DNA of 38,000 nt, from positions 64,001-102,000 of the forward strand of contig NW_027437456.1 in assembly GCF_964204645.1 (NCBI RefSeq). Direction: 5' to 3'. The position numbers were made by a program, and so were the translations under genes. This document shows positions 17,802-28,770 of this stretch, piece after piece. Under the pieces are notes generated by a model that had not been told where the DNA came from, ran no database searches, and saw nothing but the letters and a program-made list of their open reading frames with translations. This DNA comes from Tubulanus polymorphus (Eukaryota; Nemertea; Palaeonemertea; Tubulaniformes; Tubulanidae). Numbering within the stretch: the stretch's first letter is position 1; every line of letters starts with the position of its first letter.

Positions 17802-18844
17802 ATAAAATCCACTGTCAGAAGAATACTTTTGAGAAGACAGTGTTTTTTCTAGAAAAAGAAAAACAAATTCTTGATTAACATACCCATTTTAGTGATTGTC
17901 CCGCCCAAGAAAATGTTTTTCTTTTGGCATGCCCTTGAAATAATGACCTTAATCTACTTTCAGTAACTTACTTTTTCTCGAATTGTCATATCGATGCATC
18001 TTCTTCAATATGAAAGGCCATGTACAAGAAGCTGGTGAATGATGTGTAGTCAATGCAGCATTATTAATGTGACATAGACCAACAAAGTTACATTGCATAT
18101 AATTGTCCATTTAGGTTAGACAGCTATTCTTCAATGGGCAGTATCTGTCCATTGAAATTGAATTCTGGTATCTTGGTGACATTTGATACAATTAGGGTTG
18201 GTAAAAGTTGATGATCCTCTAAGCAAGGTTAATGTGTTTGATAATTCATTGTCTGGAAATAAATATTCAATCATTGGTCATTTCATATGAATCAAAATTA
18301 AAATTATTGTTTAAAGTTATATGCAATTTCATCATTTAAATAACAACTGAATCATTTAAACATGATGAGCCAAGGCAAAACTAATATAAACAGGTGATAA
18401 TTTCTAAGTAATTATGATTCGTATAGTGTATCATTACATTATGTGATTGATATATATTATCAATTTAATTATTTTGTGTGCAGGTTTATGCATCATCTGT
18501 GGTATAATAGCATAGATCTTAATTTCATAACAACCATATCAATAAAATAATGTATGAATAATTCACATTAAAAAGTCACGCAGTGTGTCTTAACAGTAGT
18601 ATCATTTATCAATACTTGTGTATTGAACAGTCAATTGTAATTACCTTATGTTGACAGAAAATGGTTATTTTGTGATTAACCTCCATTTCTGTTCAATCAA
18701 GATTCATTAGTTAACATCTAAATTAGATATCTTCAGGCAATATCAACAGGCTCTGTCTTAAAATACATTATATAGTAACAGGATTACAAATGGATGGTCA
18801 TTGTGAACATGTTGTTTAGGCGCTTTCATTCTTGTTTACAAATA
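17802..18844. other. No gene recognised; flank at 3' side of Helentron
   Basis: About 1 kb without a supported ORF, motif or repeat copy visible elsewhere in the window. It should contain the Helentron 3' terminus if that survives, but I could not fix an end. Confidence 0.5.
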
Positions 18845-20010
18845 CTAGATCATTTCATTACAGTGGAATCCTAGGGAAATAATATTGTGATGACTGTAGA
18901 AAGTTGGTATTATATAAAAGTGTGGTCGGCCAAAACCAGTGACATAGACATGATCAACAAGTGTACCAGCGTTGGTAGTTGGCAAAGTAACACATTGTGC
19001 ATATCCAAATGTTTCAAGCATATTTGCAACACTGGAAGATATTAATATATTTTCATTGAAATCACCAACAATAGCTATTTTATCAGAGTGAGCTTTTAAT
19101 TCACGAATAACATTTCTCAGAGCCAATTTGAATTGGGTTACATTGTATGAAGATGGACGGTATATGACAGCAAATGCTATTCCGGTCTTGTGATCCTTTA
19201 TGGCCAAACATTCAATATTATTTGTTTGAAGTGGAATCTGGTCATAATGTGATGTAATTTTAGCATAAATACCGACACCACCGTGAATCTGTGTTTTCAG
19301 TACATGTTGAATATCGTAACTCATAGATCTTGTCTGATGGTGGAAGTTATACCCTTGAATGTCGACTCTGTTGGGATCATCAGTTAACCAGGTTTCAGTG
19401 ATACAAATATAATCTATTCCAGAAAGCCTTTCATCATTGGCAATATCATTATGGTGGGCAGGTAAACCTTCAGTATTATGTAAAGCCATAGTGGGGGTAC
19501 ACTCGTTACATAGATCATTTTCAGTTTGTAAAAAAGGAGTCATATTCTCAATGCTAGGTTTAATGAGCTCATTGCAAAAAATTGCCTTGGGCGAATAATC
19601 TTCAAGAATTAAACCTTCAATAGATGTCACTCGACTCAGTGCTACGTATGCTTGACCAGGTGAGAAGATCTTTTTCAAAGAAACTACTGCATTTTGTGTT
19701 GTGACTCCTTGAACTTTATGAACTGTACAGGCCCAAGCTAATTTCAATGGGAATTGCCGACACGCGCCTTTATTTTTCATCGCTGATTCCTCAACTCGTA
19801 CCATTGGTGTATTATTTTCAGGCAAATTAGAAACATTAGAGGTACTACGTAGTTCCTGACCAATTTTTTTATCATCAAAAATCACATATACCGTTGTACA
19901 TTCGTGGTCATCATCAAATGATATATGCGACACAGTGGCAAGAACTCCATTGACTAATCCATCTGAAACATTGATAATTTTAGTCAGCATTACTCTTGCA
20001 TTTTAGCCAA
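18845..20010 (-). pseudogene. Helentron helicase C-terminus fused to AP-type endonuclease
   Basis: Frame 18845-19990 begins in PIF1 helicase motifs: MLTKIINVSDGLVNG, LKLAWACTVHKVQG and SPGQAYVALSRVTS, the conserved last helicase motifs. After a linker with Cys residues comes an endonuclease/exonuclease/phosphatase domain: GIDYICITETWL, GGVGIYAK, FAVIYRPSSYN, IAIVGDFNENI and DHVYVTG, ending with a His-rich block (SHHNIISLG). These match APE-like nuclease motifs, including the catalytic DFN and the terminal SHH region (usually SDH). This nuclease is typical of Helentrons. A frame break at about 20000-20050 separates it from the upstream helicase. Confidence 0.88.
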
Positions 20011-20056
20011 TAATAAGCTTTTTGTTAGTGACATGTTTTTATTGCTTATGTGGTAG

Positions 20057-21780
20057 TTAACTTTTTTTTATCAATCTGCCAGTTCTTGGATCTTTAGTCA
20101 AATCATGTAAAGCAATTACAACAATGTCAGTGCAGTTTTCTGTCAACATGGCAGTATTAACGTCGTCCGCTTGTTTGTTCGTTGAGTAAATACCTAAAGC
20201 AATAGTACTGCTTTCACCTGTAATTCTGTCTTTCATGGATTTGTCATCTGTATCTGATAGCACGTCTTGTTTCTTTTTTGTTCTTAGTCGATTCAACATC
20301 GCTGCAAATTCACTGCCTTTTTGTCGCATTATTTCTCGTAATCCTACAATTTCAAATACGTTAGTCCATAAATCAACACCATTATCAGGCGGAGAATACA
20401 GAGGTTTACCTTTGACTGGAGGCAGTTGATAGAAATCACCGACAGCTATAACACTGACATTACCAAATGGAGGATAATCAGGACATTGTTTTATTTGCCT
20501 CAATCTTCCGTGTACATAACCAGGCATTTTATGATCAACCATAGATATTTCATCAATTATCACTATTTGGAGACTGTTGAATTTCACATGTAATTCTGAT
20601 ATTTTGTCATCACTCAAAGGCACATATGGTAATTTTACTGTGATGTTAATGGCAAAGGTATTATGAATTGTAGTCGCACCGATATTGTATGCGGCGACAC
20701 CTGTTGGTGCAGTCAAACAAACAGTTACATCATCAGGGTTTTGGCAGTTGGTGCAAGAATTTGTGATGCCTCATAATTGATGGCCTTAATCAAATGTGAT
20801 TTACCTGTACCGGCTCCACCAGTTAAGAATATATGAAATGGTTTAGGGTTGTGACCATTACGAATGTCAATACACCACTGTCTTACTTTATAGAAGACCT
20901 CTTTCTGCTGATTGTTCAATGATCGAATTATTTTCCATGCAGTGTCTTTTGAGATGGATGAATTTGAATTCTCTATTGCATTGTCTCCTGGTGATTTTTT
21001 CTGTGGTATTCTGTACATCAGGTATATCATTAGGGTCATTTTCATCGTCATCGTGGGTATTAGATTGAGATTCAGCAATAGCCTCATGTCTTTCATGTTC
21101 ACATTCCGGTGCTATTTGAGTCCACGCATCCTCGTACTCATCATTTGTATTCAACATTTCTTGCGCCATGTCAAATGTTTCAATATCTGCTTCAAACCAA
21201 CTACAATGTTTGTCTACAATATGCTTAACAGCTGTTAATGGTGCTAAACCTATACATACATGTCCTGTTTCATAGAATACTTCGAATGTTTCAATACCGG
21301 GTGGTTTTAATTGTTCATCACAACGATATGGTAGAAATAATTGTAGACTTGTTAGATAATGTTTTTCAGGTTGTTTTGTTTTTGAGAATCTAGCATACCT
21401 GACAACTGCTGGAACTGTGTTGGTTCTTTTTCTGATATATCCACTCTCATTTTTCAATGCTATGCTGCTTTCATTCACTTGAGATTTCGCAAGAACCCGA
21501 TATTCAGAGCAGAATTGAGCCAGACACATTTGTTCAAATTCGTCATCATCTGGTCGATTTTGATATCGTTTACGATGCCAGTCATCCATACATCATCATC
21601 AGTCAAATCCTTAATCGCACTTTTAGATTGTAATACACTTAGTGGTTTACTAAATTCTATGATATTGTCACCTGTAGGTATAAATTGAACATAAATCGAG
21701 ATCCTTCTTTCTTTTTAAGATTACAAACTCGATACACTGCTTCTTGAGCTGACACCTTACGATTATGGAGATAAGTTTAT
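20057..21780 (-). pseudogene. Helentron PIF1-like helicase N-terminal part (broken)
   Basis: Three overlapping frames. 20888-21720 encodes the linker region before the helicase (Asp/Glu-rich, with DDDVWMDDWHRKRYQNRP near its start and EAVYRVCNL just upstream). 20725-21102 has Walker A in FLTGGAGTGKSHLI (about 20815) and the QQKEVFY block. 20057-20716 has TAPTGVAAYNIGATTIH, Walker B in IVIIDEISMVD, and GDFYQLPPV. These are PIF1/RecD motifs I, Ia, II and III. The helicase unwinds DNA in rolling-circle transposition. Frame changes lie near 21010, 20720 and 20050. Confidence 0.9.
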
Positions 21781-22746
21781 CCTAAAGATTTCATGGCTTG
21801 TTTTGCGCTTTGATTATTATCTGCGGCCTCTGCTCTTGTCTGTTCTAATAAAAGACCCATTTCTCGTTCACTCTTTGAGATATACGATAAAATATATACT
21901 ACACATGCAAATGCATCAGTCACATACTGGATGTCCATGTTAGCCTGCCAGGCTCTCAATAATGAAGGATTATATTGATTTACCCAAAATGCATTTGTTC
22001 TTTTTTCAAAACAACACTATTCTTTCGTGATTAACAACGATAAGCTTCTTCAAACATATCTTGCGTGATATTAATTGATCTGAATAGTGATTCTGTAGTT
22101 GTTAAATCAGTATCTTCTTTGTTCATCAATTCCCACACATTTTGCAATATCTCTTTCGCTTGATCAGGGCTCATTGCATTGCTAGCTGCCTCAAATCGTG
22201 CATCTGATGTTTCTTCATTATTTGATGCATTAGTAGGTGGTGGTTCATATCTTTCTTGAGTCAAAAATGTTTGTAATGAAGGATTCTTTGGGAAATTAAA
22301 CCTACATTTAGTGCCTTTTTACGGCATGTTTTTGAGTGTTTTTTTGCTGTGCATCTGGACGCTGGTTGCAGTTTCATGTAGTTCAGGATCTTCAGATTGA
22401 TCAGGTAATTTACAGGTAATATATTGATCTACAAATGAAGTCACATCAGCGTCGTCATCAATTCCTGATTTAGGTGCATCTTTTACCCATATTAGTGCAT
22501 GGACATGAGGGCTGCCTCTCATCTGGAATCAACTCGAAAGAAATAGTCTTGAATATCACCAATAGGTTGCGCTGGGGATTTGATAACATCATTAAGGAAT
22601 GTATGAAATCTGTGATCGAACATACGTGCAGCAGTGACAGGATTGCGTCTCAAAATACCACATTTTTCAGACCATGACAATTCGCTAACTGATTTATTGT
22701 ATCCATCGATTCGCATTATAGCATGTAAATGTTCATCCCATCTCAC
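21777..22746 (-). pseudogene. Helentron HUH replication initiator (Rep) core (broken)
   Basis: The frame 22519-22746 has the lead-in ELSWSEKCGILRRNPVTAAR. The frame 22319-22522 starts with RGSPHVHALIWV, the HUH metal-binding motif. The frame 21777-21959 has the catalytic tyrosine region [12 protein letters not shown] (two Tyr, spaced as in Helitrons). HUH nucleases nick one strand and form the 5' phosphotyrosine bond in rolling-circle transposition. Frame changes fall near 22520 and 22300 and between 22030 and 21960. Key residues remain readable but not in a single frame. Confidence 0.88.
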
Positions 22747-23830
22747 TCAGTTCAGCGGCTGAAAATGACACAAAAAAAGTGGGGACACCTAATTGTCGAA
22801 CCATACCCAATAAGTCTTTTTGAGCAGCTTGCCAAAATAGTGGCATTCCTCTTATTGGTTTTAAAAACTTGAAACCATCATTATGCTCAAAGATATCATT
22901 TACATCATTCAGATTTCGTAGCCTATCCAATCCAACACTGAATTGCCGGGTGCTATCTTTCACTCCTTTTCGTAGTGCTGTCGATACATTTGATGCAACC
23001 TGATTTACTTCCGACAAAAATTCTGAAGCGTTCATCAATCGAGTATGTACATATCGTGCAAGAGTGATTCTGTCACCCCGAACATCATGATAAGTGAATC
23101 TTCCAATAGGAAACAATATGGGGAATGATTTTGCTTCATTTTCTTTGTCAGTTAATACTTGTATTGGGCTATTATTTTCAGCTGGTGCCAGACACAAAAT
23201 ATCATTGAAGTATGCATCAAGAATTTCTTGACCAATATCAATTGGTTGTAGACATGAATTCATATACATTCCGTGTAGATCTTCTGCATCAGTTTCTTCC
23301 TGTGAATCAGTTACATTTGTTTCCTTATCTGTTTTACTCTTTTCCACAAATCCACTCAGCTTTCCTCTATATTGGTTGACAATTCATCAGTTGACAGCAC
23401 TTCAGATTCTGATTCTTCATCAATTCTTTGGAGACAATTTGTCCAGTCATGGTTCAGTTCAATGTCACGATAGTGTTTAATTGATGGATTTTAAAGTGAT
23501 GAGAGCATCCATAAATTTTTTCTGATCAACAAACTGATACTGATAGTGACCCTTGTATGTCAGTTTGCGTTTCAATTTAACTTTTGTCATTTGATCATCG
23601 CATGAATTGCGAGGTAAAATGCTGGTAGTTTTTTTCAAATCACTTGGCACACACACAACAGGCCCATGACAACCATGCTGTCCATCCTTGGGTAAAGCGA
23701 TCATCTTAATAAAGGGAATGTTTATTGCAATAAGATGCTGTTCCAGTGGATTCAGATGTGTTGATTCTTTGGGAACTGTATCTAACTGCAAATTATTGCA
23801 AGCAGCCTCACATGGTATCTTTGCCACCAT
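22733..23830 (-). pseudogene. Helitron-like N-terminal domain
   Basis: 22733-23347 holds IQVLTDKENEAKSFPILFPI, VRGDRITLARYVHTRLMN and the block MVRQLGVPTFFVSFSAAELS, all standard for the Helitron_like_N family that precedes the HUH motif. 23477-23830 encodes an upstream region (HLIAINIPFIKMIALPKDGQ, CHGPVVCVPSDLKKT) that I recall from Helitron proteins between the OTU/repeat portion and the Rep. A break at about 23350-23480 separates them. Confidence 0.82.
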
Positions 23831-23839
23831 TAACTTTTA

Positions 23840-24793
23840 AATTCACTGATCACGTAATTTATGTCTTTCTTATTAAATTTTTCATTTTCACGACGTGATC
23901 TTGTGGAGGCAACAACAATGTCCTTGATTTTTGGATCATTTGCATACTTGTTCATGCTTAGACTTTTGACGTTATTGCGATGTCGTTCATCATTCTGATA
24001 TTTTTCAACACTGTAAGCTTTGACTTGGTTCCGATGCTGTTCATCAGTTCGATATTTCTCAACATTATAAGTATTGACCTGGTTGCGACGCCGTTCATCT
24101 TGTATGTATTTCTGAATACTACAAAACTTGGCATTATCTCTGAACTCAATATTAGTATTTTTCAGACCATTTCATCTTCACCTTCTCTTGGTACTCAATA
24201 TCATTATGGTATTTGCTAAGCACTCTAGATTTTTTCAATGCCCGAAAGCCTGAGTCATCTTGATATCTTTGATTATCATATTGTTTCTTTGTTGCTTTTT
24301 TAAGTTCAGGATTTAGCAATTTTTTGCACCATGAGCATTTAGTTGCCTCATATTGTTTGACACATAACACAACTTCATAATGTACATTTCTGCAGTTTCT
24401 TAAATAAATGTTGCCATTTGAACCATAAGCATTGGGAGATGCGTTAAGTGCTGAACCATCAAATCGTAACCAACGATCATCTGTATTTGTGTAAATATCT
24501 GTATGAAGTAAATCTGCTGTTGCTAATATTTCAACCTCTGTCACCCACGTACTTGTATATTTCATACGGGATTTTTCAATATAGTCGTTTACACTAAGAT
24601 TTGGATTTCTCAAATGTGGGCAAAATTCAGCAGCATTCTGTTCCATGTGTTTCAAGACTCTAGTACGTATAGCTCGATGATATTCCTCAGTTCCACAGAT
24701 GGTGTAAGAAATTGCACGAAAAAAACAGCTGCCATCGCCTTTAATTCTTTTTATATTGCATGGGGAACCAAGTTGACCATTGTATGAAGGCAT
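23840..24793 (-). pseudogene. OTU-type cysteine protease with tandem repeats (Helentron N-terminal part)
   Basis: 24152-24793 encodes an OTU domain. The catalytic Asp-Gly-x-Cys is in IKGDGSCFFRAIS, followed by YHRAIR. The catalytic His is in RNVHYEVV, then a zinc-knuckle-like CSWCKKLLNPELKK. Further downstream, in a different frame (about 24140-23950), come tandem units of about 22 codons built on Val-Lys-x-Tyr-Ser..Lys-Tyr..Asp-Glu-x-His-Arg. OTU domains remove ubiquitin and are common passengers of animal Helitrons. At least one frame change lies near 24150. Confidence 0.85.
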
Positions 24794-24882
24794 ACATTCA
24801 TATCCAAGTGATAAGGGTCTGCAATGAATACCTAGAATAGGGCATAATGTTTTGCACTGACCTTTTTCTAGTGGGCAATAAA

Positions 24883-26079
24883 TTAAATATCATCATTCTG
24901 TATAGATTCACCAGTAATAATGACATCACATTCGTTATTCTGGATTGAATACATTCGTTCATCATCTGTACTGGTTTCTTGGTAATGTTGAATGTATGCT
25001 TGAGTTTGTGGTTCGATGACACTAGTCCCATCTGTAGTTTCTTGCAAACATTTGATATTACCTGCTGTTATTTCATACTGTATTGGTTCCCTTAGATTCA
25101 TCGAAGCTGCAAGATTCTGACAATGTTTGACAATACAATGAACACAGAAGTACCTTACTATCATAGCCTGTCCATTAGCAGTCATCATTCCTGATGCATC
25201 TCTTGAATGTGAATCAAATACCCAGCACTCTCCATACTGTTTCAAAACACAAAATGTATTTCCTGCAAATGTAATAAAACAGGAGTTGTATTCAAGAAAA
25301 ATATTGTGTAAACGTTCACTTAATTCATGGATAATTCCAAAATTTCCAGCTCTCGTTTCATCAGTTAATTATGATAGAGCAACTTGTGGGGCTCCAAGGC
25401 AGACATTATAAATTGAATTTCCAATCTCAACAGCAGTTGGTAGTTCACTAATTAATAAAGACATATTTGTAATTGCATTCATATTAGACAATGTTGCATA
25501 TAAATCATTATTAATACTGAATCAATATCATGGGGCGTCCAGTTTATCAAATCTTTATTTGATGCCTGAATCATTGCAGCTAATGCATTAGTTACACATT
25601 GCTTACCAGAATGAATACTGAATTTTGTATGGCCTTGGTGGTAGTTTCCGTGAATTGATGAGCTTCTAATATTGCCAACACTTGAACATGACTCACTGTT
25701 ACATTGATTTAAGTCAAAATTACCTGATTTCACATCAATTGTCCCAGAAAACTTTTTTGCAACATGATTTGTAGTCTCACAATTATTCCAAGTTTGTCCA
25801 TAGTTTTCATTTCATGGTTCTCATTCATTTTCTGTTCATAGTTCTGATTCATTTTCAGTTCATTGCTTTTTCATTTTGAGTTTCTTGAGAGTTTTCATTC
25901 TGAGCTTTTTGAAAGTTCTCATTTTGAACTGTTTGAGAGTTTTCATTTGTAATTTCATTAACAATTTCATAAGCTGTGTCCTTGATTTCATCTTTCTTCT
26001 CATGTACAATTGGTATAGTAGAGGCTGAATAACCTGCAACCACTTCCGCTTTCTTCTGAAAATAGCACAGAAAATTCAT
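24883..26079 (-). pseudogene. Helentron N-terminal cysteine-protease-like domain with Asn/Glu repeats
   Basis: 25855-26079 contains repeated QNEN(S/F)Q units. 25479-25733 has GNYHQGHTKFSIHSGKQC, with the candidate catalytic Cys after GKQ. The - strand continues in frame from about 25470 to 25245 with one TAA near 25370, then CWVFDSHSRD with the candidate Asp/His. The GxQC..FDSHSR pattern resembles the tegument/C76-like deubiquitinase fold seen in Helitron proteins. I infer a second protease besides OTU. Several frame changes are present (25740-25860, 25480, 25000). Confidence 0.7.
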
Positions 26080-26960
26080 TCACTTCTAATGATTGAGTTC
26101 TTCTGAGTTCTGACTAATGTAAATTTGATTGTTAATCACAATATAAACACTTAGAATCTATCCATATGTATATTCCTTATAGCATGTATTGGCAGATTAC
26201 AGACAACAGAAATCTGTTTATTTTACTGTAAACATTTACAAGGTAAGGTGTGCCTAAAACTGGCCTATGTGATTATGCATTCCTAACGCAGGAGGAAAAA
26301 AGCATACCACCATATACGACAGTATGTGATCTTTTCTTCAATTATATTAACGATCTTGAGGACAGAGGGTTAGGGTCTAGAGGGTTAGGGTCTAGACGGT
26401 GTTAGGGTTAATTAAACATTACGGAATATTTTATATAAAATATAGAATATAAACCTCCCTCCTCGATGACTTTTTGTACAACATCTGATGAGTATCAAGT
26501 AATTTATTTCATATGGCCTAATCTTCTCTTGGGAGTCCAGCCGATTCGCACATGCGCACTGGGGTACATCCATATCGCAGATTGAAAAGATTGTCTACAT
26601 ACCACATAGGGCAGGCCTCCTACATGTTGCATAAAATATTTGTGACAAAACACACGCACTCGCCAATGGGCTTGGGACACAGTCCTTGGGGTTTTTTTAT
26701 ATCGTATCTGTACTTTGACTGTTGATTCTGCAATACATCAGAGAATAACATCTCGCTACTGATACGTTTAAAAACATTATGGCCGCCGCTGGCTCCACGC
26801 ACGGCAACATCGCAAAACACTTACAAACGTTTTTCAATCTAAAATTAAAACTTTTATTCTATATGACACTTACTTGTAATATTACCGAATACATCCTATT
26901 ATTCCATCCATCTGTGGACTATGGAACGCCATCCTAGCAAAAACTCTACATCGCATTTTA
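26080..26960. other. Gene-poor spacer with CpG-containing patch
   Basis: No recognisable protein. Around 26530-26830 the sequence is richer in CpG (ATTCGCACATGCGCACTGG, GGCCGCCGCTGGCTCCACGC), unlike its neighbours, and could be an old promoter or repeat. A short frame begins ATGGCCGCCGCTGG at 26783 but stops after about 50 codons. Confidence 0.4.
26365..26412 (+). repeat. Interstitial telomere-like repeat
   Basis: GGGTTAGGGTCTAGA occurs in tandem and is followed by GGTGTTAGGGTTAA. TTAGGG units are the animal telomere repeat; here only 3 units remain, with TCTAGA spacers. Confidence 0.7.
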
Positions 26961-26968
26961 ACAACGTA

Positions 26969-27068
26969 CTCGCAATCTTACGACCAGCGTTGAATTTCTT
27001 ATACAACCAACTCGCAATCTTACAACCAACGTTGAATTTCTTATACAACCAACATTGGATTTCTTACA
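26969..27068 (+). repeat. Tandem repeat of about 43 bp (two and a half copies)
   Basis: ACTCGCAATCTTACGACCAG and following bases recur at 26968 and 27011, with a partial third copy (CAACATTGGATTTCTTA) at 27050. Confidence 0.85.
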
Positions 27069-27261
27069 GTATGCCGTCATCGTACACCAGGTGGCGCTGG
27101 GGTAAACTATTACCGCTTTAACGGATTATACCGAACTTCGCAATACCATTCCGATTTTAGACACATTTAGATACTTTGATATATTAACTTGGGGTCCAGG
27201 GACACCATGCCCACTTGGGAAGTGGTTTCCAATGCTCAACAATCTAACAATTTCAATATTC

Positions 27262-27680
27262 AACACCCCCTGGTGACCATATACAAAAACCAATGACCTT
27301 GAAACTCACTACAATCATAGAACATGTCAGCAGCTACGATTTTGTTATTGATTGTGATAAAAAAATATGCCTGGTTATCACTAAGTAATTCTACTATTCG
27401 ACGCCCCCTGGTGACCATATGCAAAACCCAATGACCTTGAAACTCACCACAATAATAGAACATGTGATAAACTACAATTTTGCAATTGATCATGGTAACA
27501 AAATATGCCTAGGTTCCAATCTAATAAGGAAATACTAAGTTATTCTACTATTCAACGCCCCCTGGTAACCATATAGAATAATTTATGTCCTTAAAACTCA
27601 CCACAATCATAGACAATGTCATGAGCTACAAGTTTGCAATTGATTGTGGTAACAAAATATGATTAGGTATCAATATAATG
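27262..27680 (+). repeat. Tandem repeat of about 140-155 bp, three copies, each starting with a CTCF-like core
   Basis: Each copy begins C(A/G)CCCCCTGGT(G/A)ACCATAT at about 27264, 27402 and 27556, and continues with the block AACCAATGACCTTGAAACTC and a CATAGAACATGT stretch. Copies are about 75-85% alike. Immediately downstream begins dispersed repeat copy 2. Confidence 0.9.
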
Positions 27681-27687
27681 TGGAAAT

Positions 27688-28254
27688 CTTTTTCCCACCT
27701 ACGAATTAGATGGTACCAAGATGGCCAATTGCGTCATAATTGGCCTATCAAAAATACCTGGCTCAGGTATAAAACATCCTTCCAAACTTCCAAAGAATAC
27801 TCTTCACAAATTGCATTGAGAAATGGCAAACCAGTAGGAAACTACAGGACTCGGGGCAAAATTGACATTTTTGGGCACTTAAAAGGTCATAGGACGGTCA
27901 TCTTGTGTCCAATCGGCCCAATTTTTCTTATGGTGATGGGCCCTTGGGAGATTCAAATATATACGAACGATCAAGGTAATTGATTTAAGCGTCTTCAAAA
28001 TTTCCCTCAAAAAGTTCAAAAAGTGCTGATTTTGACAAACATGGCTGCCAGTTGGCCATCTTGATTCTGACAGGGCCAGAAGATGTGTCTAGGGTAGATA
28101 CATGTATAAACCAAATATCAAGACATTACCTTGAAGCGTCTTCAAAACTTCCCAAAACAACTGGATTCCGTCTACGGACGGACGGACGGACGGACGACGG
28201 GCGTAAAGTAAATGCAATAGCCCGCTGGGACTAAAGTCCCAAGTGGGCTAAAAC
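27688..28254 (+). repeat. Dispersed repeat, copy 2
   Basis: Homologous to 17216-17801 along its whole length, including CAGGTATAAAACATCCTT and the ending AAGTCCCAAGTGGGCTAAAA. Contains a short ACGG microsatellite (28176-28195). Confidence 0.9.
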
Positions 28255-28550
28255 TCAAAATTTTCAATTAGCACGATTTATCAAAGATGGTTTAGATGTA
28301 TATAGATCCCTCCTGTATCCTGTCAATTGTAAATAGTACACTGTATTTGTATATATTGTGAATAACCTTGTTAAGTTTTTAAAATCTTTTTATTTTTCTC
28401 TCAATATGTAAATATTTGAAACAAAATCATTTTTTCCTCCACGTACCATGGAAATGGTTCGAGAGTAATAAAATTATCTTATACACGATGACGGCATACT
28501 ATTAAAAATAATTCACCACAGTGTCACCTGGTGTACGATGACGGCATACT
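28255..28550. other. Spacer left of element B
   Basis: No gene. ACGATGACGGCATACT occurs twice (28486 and 28535), the second directly against element B. The inverse of the longer form lies at 27068-27092. Confidence 0.6.
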
Positions 28551-28700
28551 AGTAATAGGGAATATGGGGGTTCAGATCAAAGGTCGAGAGGTCGAGTTCA
28601 TAAAAAATGAAAAAATTTCTCGCACACTCGAATTTATTTTTCATTTTTTATGAACTCGCCCTCTCAACCTTTGATCTGAACCCCCATATTCCCTATTACT
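28551..28700. repeat. Terminal palindrome of element B (about 64-bp arms)
   Basis: The left arm AGTAATAGGGAATATGGGGG... matches the right arm ...CCCCCATATTCCCTATTACT with few differences; the loop region is about 20 bases. Its central part shares TCGxxxACTCGAATTTATTT and AAAAAATGAAAAA pieces with the palindrome of element A. Confidence 0.9.
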
Positions 28701-28739
28701 CTTATAATATTCATATATATGAATATGAATAACTTCGAA

Positions 28740-28770
28740 AATCAATTTTAATAGAAAAATGGATATTAAA
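28740..28770 (+). promoter_or_regulatory. Replication-class promoter of the HNH gene
   Basis: AAAATCAATTTTAATAGAAA, then GGATATTAAA before ATGGAGCC. It aligns base for base with the polymerase promoter at the other terminus, including TATTAAAATGGA. By this alignment the working ATG is probably 28771, not 28759. Confidence 0.6.

Larger units (their letters stand above)
18845..26079 (-). mobile_element. Decayed Helentron-type (Helitron family) rolling-circle transposon
   Basis: Coding remnants on the - strand follow Helentron order from high to low coordinates: Asn/Glu repeat region, cysteine-protease-like domain, OTU protease with tandem repeats, Helitron-like N domain with the HUH nuclease, PIF1-type helicase, and an endonuclease/exonuclease/phosphatase domain. 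The C-terminal endonuclease separates Helentrons from canonical Helitrons. The original frame is broken by at least ten frame changes and several stops, so it is inactive as it stands. Exact termini are not resolved; flanks lack an obvious CTRR hairpin end. Confidence 0.9.

Noticed and set aside
18845-26079. Helentron breaks as introns
   Set aside because: Frame shifts of one base at closely spaced points, without consistent GT..AG borders, fit decay.
26620-26820. 66-codon ORF near a CpG-rich patch as a host exon
   Set aside because: No family motif and no supporting splice pattern.
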